From: Gyromitra esculenta
Taxonomy: Eukaryota > Ascomycota > Pezizomycetes > Pezizales > Discinaceae
Reading direction: 5' to 3'
DNA length: 64,000 nucleotides
Assembly (NCBI GenBank): GCA_038503075.1
Contig: JBCAML010000020.1
Location: 558,001 to 622,000 of the forward strand
Shown here: positions 57,682-64,000 of the stretch, piece by piece
How the letters are laid out: the number at the start of each line of letters is the position of its first letter
Position numbering within the stretch: the first letter of the stretch is position 1
Translations under genes and position numbers: made by a program
Notes under the pieces: generated by a model
The model's input: only the letters and a program-made list of their open reading frames with translations
Database searches by the model: none
What the model was told of the DNA's origin: nothing

Positions 57682-59066
57682 AAGTTGGTGATACTGGGGA
57701 TGTGGAGTAAAGGGGTGTTTGGCGTTTGGTTTACTGGGGATGTGGGGTTTTAGAGGCAGAGCTCCTTATTCAGGAATACGGAAAGGAGCATGGATGCGTA
57801 CTTGTTATATGAACAGCAGTAGAAGGGGTTAGTAGATAAATAATACACTTTTCCATCGTTCGCAATGGGATTATGTTTGATGACATTATACTTTGCGCAA
57901 CCTGATTTAATAGTCCGAGTCAAGTACTAGGTACTATGATTTCAACTATAGTATACCGTAAAAACTCGAGGAATTGGGTAGCATTGTGCTATGGTATTAA
58001 ACTCGCTACTAACTCTTGAGAGAGTTTCTCGGAAATCAAGTGTCTGAGCCGGTTTTAGGTCATTTTTAAACTAATCTAAGTTAGATTCATGAAAGTGCGC
58101 TACCTAATTTTTCGAGTTTTCGCGGTACTTGAAATTATACGTATGGTCGTAATCAAACAATCAACATAAACTACGTGCAATACATGTACATGTACATGTA
58201 GTAATGTAGCCAAGAGCTGCAGTCCCCATTTGGTACCACGCGTCTTAGAGATGTTCAGTTAAATACATGTATGCATGCAACTTTAAGCTGACCAGGAAAA
58301 TCCTACAGTGCATATAACTACATGTACATGCACATGTACTTTGGGTGTTTGTTTAGGGCTTGATAGGTTTGTTTATTTTTGATATCATAACCTTGTGTCG
58401 CATGCACTAAGTACTCTCCTTCCGACCTTACATGTGTCCTAAAGTGACATCACATACCGTCACTCGTCCAACAATGTCCTCGGCTCCTAACAGCCGAAAA
58501 CGTAAACGCCTATAGTTTAGAGTTTTTATTACCCTTTCATGCAGCAAGGATATTTTGCTGAAACTGCACGATTGTATGCAACTGCATCGCGGCCGGGTAT
58601 TTGATGGCGCACTTACGACTTGCGTTGCGTTGCGTTGCGTTTGCTGCATGTATATATGTAATCTGGGGTAAAAAGGAGGATTTTCTGTTAGGGATCGAGT
58701 GGGGGCTCTTTTTTTTTTACCCGTAATTTGAGGAGTGGGGACGTGAGTTTGAGTCTGTGCGGCGGTGGGTCATGTATTTTGTGCGGGTGGTTGAAATGGT
58801 TAGGTGGTGCGATGTGGGTGATGATTGTTTTTGTTTGCAACGGGCTTGAGTTTGGTGTGGTGGAGGCTGGATTAGAGTTTGTCGACTTGGATTGAATAAT
58901 ATGTTCAGACGTCATGGTATTCTTAATCCCTTGCTGTCTAATACAATTTCATGTCTCATAGTATTTGAGATTGAACTCCCGTACGCCTCAATTTTCCTAA
59001 TCATGTGGAGAATATAATACACAATAGGTGCAAAAAATCAAAAATAACCCCAAATTCCATCACATT
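57682..59066. other. Intergenic with CATG palindrome cluster
   Basis: No firm gene. Around 58180-58340 ACATGTA/CATG motifs recur (ACATGTACATGTACATGTAG at 58184, ACATGTATGCATGC at 58265, ACATGTACATGCACATGT at 58321). A (TTGCG) repeat at about 58622-58640. A 75-codon ORF (58915-58688, minus) is of doubtful value. Confidence 0.5.
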
Positions 59067-60065
59067 TTAATCATCCTCCTCGGCTTCCTCGGCTTCCTTC
59101 TTCTTCTCTTCTTCTCGTTCCTTCTTCCTATCTAGCTTTTTCCTTAGTCCTTTTGCCACATTAAACACGCCATCTGTCCTCTTCCCACAAATTGCACATC
59201 CCGGATTCTTTCTGTACCGCCCAATCGCACAACTCTCACAGAAATAATGCGAACATTTGGTTACGATCGGGGATTTGTAGTCCTTTTTGCAGATCACACA
59301 GGCGAATGGAATATCCTTTAGCTCCTTCCACTCGTCATCATCATCGTCGTCCTCTTGTTTCTTCGTCGCCTTCCCATTCTTTTGAGATATCTCCCAGTCT
59401 CGATCTAGCTTCCATCCTTGCGCGTAGTCCTCACGCGCGTGCAAAAACTTACACGTATCTCCGAATCCACAGAACCCCGTCTGCTTGTAGTCCTTGCACA
59501 CGTCTGGGGCGTAGTCGGTTACAGTGATACTTCGGATATTGGAAGGTGCTTTCATCGGGCCGACTGTGCGTGGAGGGGCGTTTTCGGATTTTTTAATAAA
59601 GTTGCCATAGGAGGAGACGCCCTTGTAGGTGCCGGAGATGCTGGGCACAGGTGGCTCATCATCGACAGAGGAGGTCATGGATGTGAGTGGCTTCGAGGCA
59701 GGCTCGTATCCGTTGATCTCATTGTGCCAATTTGTCTTTGTGGCGTCATTGGCGGAGGTGAGGGTACGGCTGTCAGAGGTGTAGGTTCGTGCCACTGGAA
59801 GTTCTTCTCCGGTAGGTTTTTGGACAAGGGATTCGCCGGTTACGAGTGCTTTTTTGTTGAGATTGCGGCGTTTCTTGAGAGGCCGTTTGGAGCCACCTTC
59901 AGCCTCGGACCCGGAGGAGTAGTCGGACTCATCGGAGTCTGGTGGAGGAGGTGTGGCGGCCCGTTTTCTGATTGAGGATTTGGTTTTGGAAGAGCGTTTG
60001 AAGAATGTGACGGAGGCGGAAGGGGCTGATAGGGGTATGTCTGTTTTTATTGTTGGAGAGTTCAT
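59067..60065 (-). CDS. CWC24: Pre-mRNA-splicing factor Cwc24 (RNF113A-like)
   Basis: Single exon, 332 aa. A spliceosome protein that covers the 5' splice site in the activated complex before step one; the human relative RNF113A is also an E3 ligase. Visible: a basic, Ser-rich N-terminus with KKRRNLNKK, a CCCH zinc finger CKDYKQTGFCGFGDTCKFLH (residues 190-209), HAREDYAQGWKLDRDWE, an acidic DDDDDDEW stretch, and a RING (CVICKKDYKSPIVTKCSHYF, then CESC and CAIC; 256-293), with a Glu/Lys helix at the end. The CCCH plus RING pair in this order is diagnostic. Clean frame, no intron. Confidence 0.94.
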   Translation of the reverse strand: MNSPTIKTDIPLSAPSASVTFFKRSSKTKSSIRKRAATPPPPDSDESDYSSGSEAEGGSKRPLKKRRNLNKKALVTGESLVQKPTGEELPVARTYTSDSRTLTSANDATKTNWHNEINGYEPASKPLTSMTSSVDDEPPVPSISGTYKGVSSYGNFIKKSENAPPRTVGPMKAPSNIRSITVTDYAPDVCKDYKQTGFCGFGDTCKFLHAREDYAQGWKLDRDWEISQKNGKATKKQEDDDDDDEWKELKDIPFACVICKKDYKSPIVTKCSHYFCESCAIGRYRKNPGCAICGKRTDGVFNVAKGLRKKLDRKKEREEEKKKEAEEAEEDD

Positions 60066-61925
60066 GGTTGATGGAGTTGTGTTTGGGGATGTAATTAGAT
60101 TGTTATGAATATTGTTGATATTGTTTGTTATTCAATTTGAAGAAGATGGTTGGTAATTGACGGTGATGGAATTGGAAATCAAGCTTCTGATATGAGCTGG
60201 AACATCCTTGAGTTTGACGGAGTAAAGCAGCGATGTGTTTTTATTAGCTGACACGTGCCTGTGCTTGTAGCCACACTGTGGCTGGACGCCAATTCTGCAG
60301 CTTCTGTCTGGCAAATCGGACCCTGCCTTAGCCTATCGAGACTAGATCTTGATTGGGACTGCCGCTCGAATTGATAGGCTTGGTCTCGTCGCCAGACTCA
60401 ACTTACTGGTGATAGGCCGGCCAGCTTCTGTTGTTTTGGACTCGACAGGGAAGAGATGGAAGTCATCCCGTTCTGAACGAATCTCTCGTCAAAACAACCC
60501 CCCAAGAATCGGAGATCTCCTCCCCGTTCCCTTCCCTAAGGCCGCCCTGTGAATATCATATCACATCCTGTCCCTCACTTTCTTCGAAGGTTTCCTTCAA
60601 TTCCTTTCCTTAATACTAATATCTCTCCCCTTACCTTCGTTCCGTTTCTCCATCCCCTCCACCCCTTCTCCCGCCCTCACTACCCGACGGCCTTCTCCAT
60701 ACTCCACAGTTCCACGGTTAGCACAGACACTTTCTGTTTCGTTTCGTTTCCCTTTTTTTCTTTTCTTTTCCCTTCTTTTCTTACGAGTTTCCTTTATACC
60801 TGCTATTCTGATCTCCTCGCCTGCCACCCCTCCCCCGCCAATTCCGTCAGACGCGTGGGTTGCGTAGTAGAGAGCGGAATAGGGTATAGTAGAGTAGCAC
60901 AACAACAACAGCAGGAGCAACAAGGCACGTACACAGCATACACGTAGATCTTCCCGTTCACAAATCCGGTTGTGCGCGCTGTTGATTTACGAAACGTTTG
61001 GAGCGCAGCAGCCTGTCGAGGACTCTTGCTGCGCTACCATTCGCTAGAGCGCGTCAACGAACAACTGATCGAGCTACCCGCGGAGGGAACGGAAAACCGT
61101 GCAGCAGCGCCCAGCTCACATCCTACCCATCGGCTCCCTTCATCGCACGCCAGCGAACGAAACGATCAATTCCAATCCAATCCGAATCATCGACAACACT
61201 GCATTTGGTGACTGCTGCGCTGCCATCTATTCAGCCCAGCCCAGCAGCCCAGACCCAACTAGCGACCCTGTCCAACAGGCCAGCAGGACCATCAGGCAGT
61301 CAGACAATCCGATACGATACGGTTGATAGGAGCAGTGGGTGAACAAATACATTTGCCCTTCTGTCTTTTGCCTCTCTCAGCCTTCCTTTTTACAACCTCC
61401 CATCACGCAGAAACGTCAGCCCTTTTTGCTTTCCCTTTCAACAGTGGCTTTCTGAATACGTGAAAATAACGACTCAAACACTCCAGAACTTGATAGTTCT
61501 GACATTATTAACGGTCGCATTCATTACATCTTTCTAAATTCGCATCGTTTAATACCCTTGTGATTTCTTTGGTCCCTAGATACCATTGCTGGTGTTGCAT
61601 CGTCGTCGTTGTCGTTGCCGACTGCCTGGGGCTCTTCACGTTAGCTTCCTCATTCTCAGAACGTGCTTTAAACTTTCAGGTACACTTTAGAGGATCTCCT
61701 TCTGACGAGCCCAAAGGGTCATTTTTCTCCCATCGTCCACGGCTGCCCCACTTTTCGATCTTTCGTCGCTCCTTTTTCCTCTCCCTTCTCTACTTTTTGG
61801 TTGTTTATTTTTTCATCTCCTCTTTCCCACGATAGTTACCCGTGGATCCACTGGTTGTCGCCGAAAAAACAAAACACTCGCCCACTCTGGACGCTTGGTC
61901 TACGCCCTAAGAGGATCTAGCCGCG
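60066..61925. other. Divergent promoter and long leader of ApsA-like gene
   Basis: 1.9 kb between two divergent starts. It is rich in C/T (60590-60800, 61700-61830), with many short ORFs but no domain. A transcribed, perhaps spliced 5' leader of the downstream gene is likely. Confidence 0.45.
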
Positions 61926-64000
61926 ATGGCTTCCGAGATGGACGACCTGTTCATGACACCCAGTCGAAATGCGAATTTCGACGCCGATATGATCCTTTCG
62001 TTACCTGCGTCATCACCAAACCAGCTGAAGCGAACACTGGAGGCACATCTACAAGAGGTCAACAAACGCATCGAAAATGCCGGGGTGTTGGGTCAGAAGC
62101 TGCTGACCCAGCAGCGGGAGATCGAGGCAAATATCAAGGAGCTGGAGGAAGGAGGGGATACTGTCGATCCAGAGTTGAAGAAAAGGTTGGTGGACTTGGA
62201 GAAAGAGTATAATGAGGTTGGGAGAGAGGCTGCGAGAGCGATCCTGACAAACAAGATCATGACGGGTGGCACATCACCTCATGGAGCTGGGAGTGTAGGT
62301 GTTTTCTCTCTCCAATTATCCCTTCTATCCGAAGAAGTCTTCACTCTGCTACTGTGCGGGAATATGGAGACTCTGAAGCTGACCAGTTTTTTTTAATAGC
62401 TTTCTGGCAGCAGTAGTTCCTCTACAATCCAGGCGCAAGGCACAAACTCTCCCACCAAACTCTCGGCCCCCTCACGGCATCAGCGGAATAAACCATCACG
62501 TCAAAATGATCTCGAGTTCGCAGCCGAGCTCGGTCAAGGGCTTCTCGCCGAGGTTCGCCGGCTCCAAGCCTTACTGTCAGCACGAGAGGAGACTCTCAAG
62601 ATCATCCAGAACGAGAAGGCCAGGCTAGAACAACAGGTTGAAGGTCTGGAAGCTCGATTAAGGTCCTTGGACGAGAGTGAGCAGAGATTTAAAGAAGAGA
62701 ATTGGAATCTCGAATTACACAACCAGGAACTGCTTGGTCGGATACGAGATCACGAATACGAGATTGACAAATTGCAGATTCTCATTCAGCACGAGGCGAG
62801 CGAAAAAGATATGCTGCTGAAGGATTTGGACGAGCTGAAGAACCAGAATGAGAAGTTGTACGAGGATTTAGAAGCAGAGCACAAACATCATGAATTTGAA
62901 CTTGCTTCAACGAGACGAAACCTAGTTAGCAACGAAGCCGATCGAATAGCTTTGGAAAAGAAGGTCGGGGAGTTGGAAGTAGAGCTTGAGGAGAGTCATA
63001 ACCAGAGTATACGGTTACGATCTGCATTAGAGCACAAGTCTGACGACCAAGACAATGCGAATCTCCTCGATATGCAACCTGCTCAGTCGACCCCAGAAAA
63101 TTCGCCGCCCCCTTCACCGACTAAGCCTACTCCCAGGCACACCCATCTAGAATCTGAAACTCTACGGTCAAGTCTTCAACATGCACACCGAATGATTGCG
63201 AACCTCAAGTCTAATGTCCATCGAGAAAAGACCGAGAAGTCTGATCTTAGACGGCTATTACAGGAGGCTAGAGACGAGCTTGAGACTGCGAGGTTGAGAA
63301 GGGACAGCCTTGGTGGTCCACCGAGTAGTGCCGATAAAAGGCGTAAGGGCAAGGCCGCATTCATGAAGGGTGGCCCTCGACCAATATTCAAAACGACTCT
63401 TCTAGGCGGAGTTAGACATAGCAGAGATGAGGTCACCATGATCGACAATCGCCCCGTGGATGAGGAATGGGAAGAAGCCCCAGAAGATGAACCATCACCA
63501 ACGAGGAGAACATTCCCTGTTCTCACCGAGTACAAATTGAACGCTCCTGAGACAGATACAGAGGACGCAGCATTCGAGTCAGCATTCGAGACCGCAAATG
63601 AGACTGCCGGTGACAAGGACACAACGGACGCATTCGAAACTGCCAACGAACAGGATGGTACAGCTACTGAGACGGAGGCCTACAGGACCGGTAACGAGAG
63701 CCCTACAAACGACTACCCAACATCAGCAGATGACATGACAGAAACCGAGGGAGGAGCTCTCCTCAAGGTCATTCAGAAGAAGTCTTCACGGGCATCATCA
63801 TTCGGCCGCCAAGTCCGTCCTTTCAAGATGCGTCATCGGGACAGTGTAGCCTCTACTGCATCTACCGAAGACGAATCGGATGGAAACTACCGCTATGGCT
63901 ATGAGGACGTTGATGACATGGCGAGGGAAAGTCGCCATGACCGACATGAGGCGTTCATGACCCCCATCGCTGTCAGCAACCAACGTCTCAAACTCCGGAT
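61926..64000 (+). CDS. ApsA/Num1-like cortical anchor protein, 3' end outside window
   Basis: Exon 1 61926-62294, intron 62295-62399 (GTAGGT...TAATAG), exon 2 from 62400 past the window end. Num1/ApsA proteins sit at the cell cortex, bind lipids through a C-terminal PH domain and anchor dynein and mitochondria, guiding nuclear migration; the PH domain would lie beyond the window. In the part seen: MDDLFMTPSRNANFDADM, a first coiled coil (LKRTLEAHLQEVNKRIEN, residues about 35-100), a Ser-rich linker, a long coiled coil (about 145-370), a Pro-rich break (NSPPPSPTKPTPR), another helix, then an acidic region with repeated AFETANE-type units, and RASSFGRQVRPF. Family assignment rests on the N-terminus and layout. 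Confidence 0.8.

Noticed and set aside
58688..58915. 75-codon ORF on the minus strand downstream of CWC24
   Set aside because: Pro/Thr/Ser-rich without motif; could be the CWC24 3' flank. Not enough support for a gene.

Overview
The window looks like nuclear DNA of a filamentous ascomycete fungus. Evidence: short spliceosomal introns (about 50-130 nt), fungal orthologues (ERG1, VPS34, SEC11, TFIIIC subunit, ApsA/Num1-type cortical protein, CWC24), Tad1-type LINE and Ty3/gypsy chromovirus retrotransposons, and TTAGGG-like motifs. An early-diverging Pezizomycotina lineage (for example truffle- or cup-fungus-like) is a guess only.

Layout. 1-1.3 kb: 3' end of a RING-finger gene. 2.25-27.5 kb: one continuous transposon nest. 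Its base is a single Tad1-like LINE, still recognisable by a 14-bp target duplication (2250-2263 and 27452-27465) and a 19-A tail. Into it went, at different times: an LTR of family B (itself split by full-length chromovirus A), degraded chromovirus C, a solo A-type LTR, a mosaic C-type LTR that replaces the LINE reverse-transcriptase core, an inverted solo A-type LTR, and chromovirus B, whose 992-codon pol frame is open. Many ORF1/ORF2 fragments of the LINE can be lined up across the insertions. The LINE sits inside an older tandem repeat whose remaining units lie at 2.08-2.25 and 27.47-27.97 kb.

28-34.7 kb: a Nudix hydrolase gene, then a gene-poor stretch holding a hAT-like MITE filled with telomere-like repeats. 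34.7-64 kb: ordinary gene-rich chromosome with a single-pass membrane protein of unknown role, squalene epoxidase (ERG1), an intron-containing tRNA-Pro, an ADP-ribose pyrophosphatase with a GC-AG intron, a possible 41-aa protein, a gamma-glutamylcyclotransferase-like protein, VPS34 and SEC11 head to head, TFIIIC subunit TFC1, a long-TIR non-autonomous element, mitochondrial uS11, cytosolic eS19, two unrecognised genes, CWC24 and the 5' part of an ApsA/Num1 homologue. The genes do not form one pathway; they are housekeeping functions (sterols, endomembranes, Pol III transcription, translation, splicing, nuclear positioning).

Most notable: all three chromovirus families carry, 2 nt after the 5' LTR, a short sequence complementary to a site inside their own LTR where transcription would start. 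The pairing covaries between families A and B, which points to Tf1-like self-priming. Family C LTRs additionally begin with a tRNA-like Pol III promoter head, and a second C subfamily has this U3 swapped near the U3/R border.
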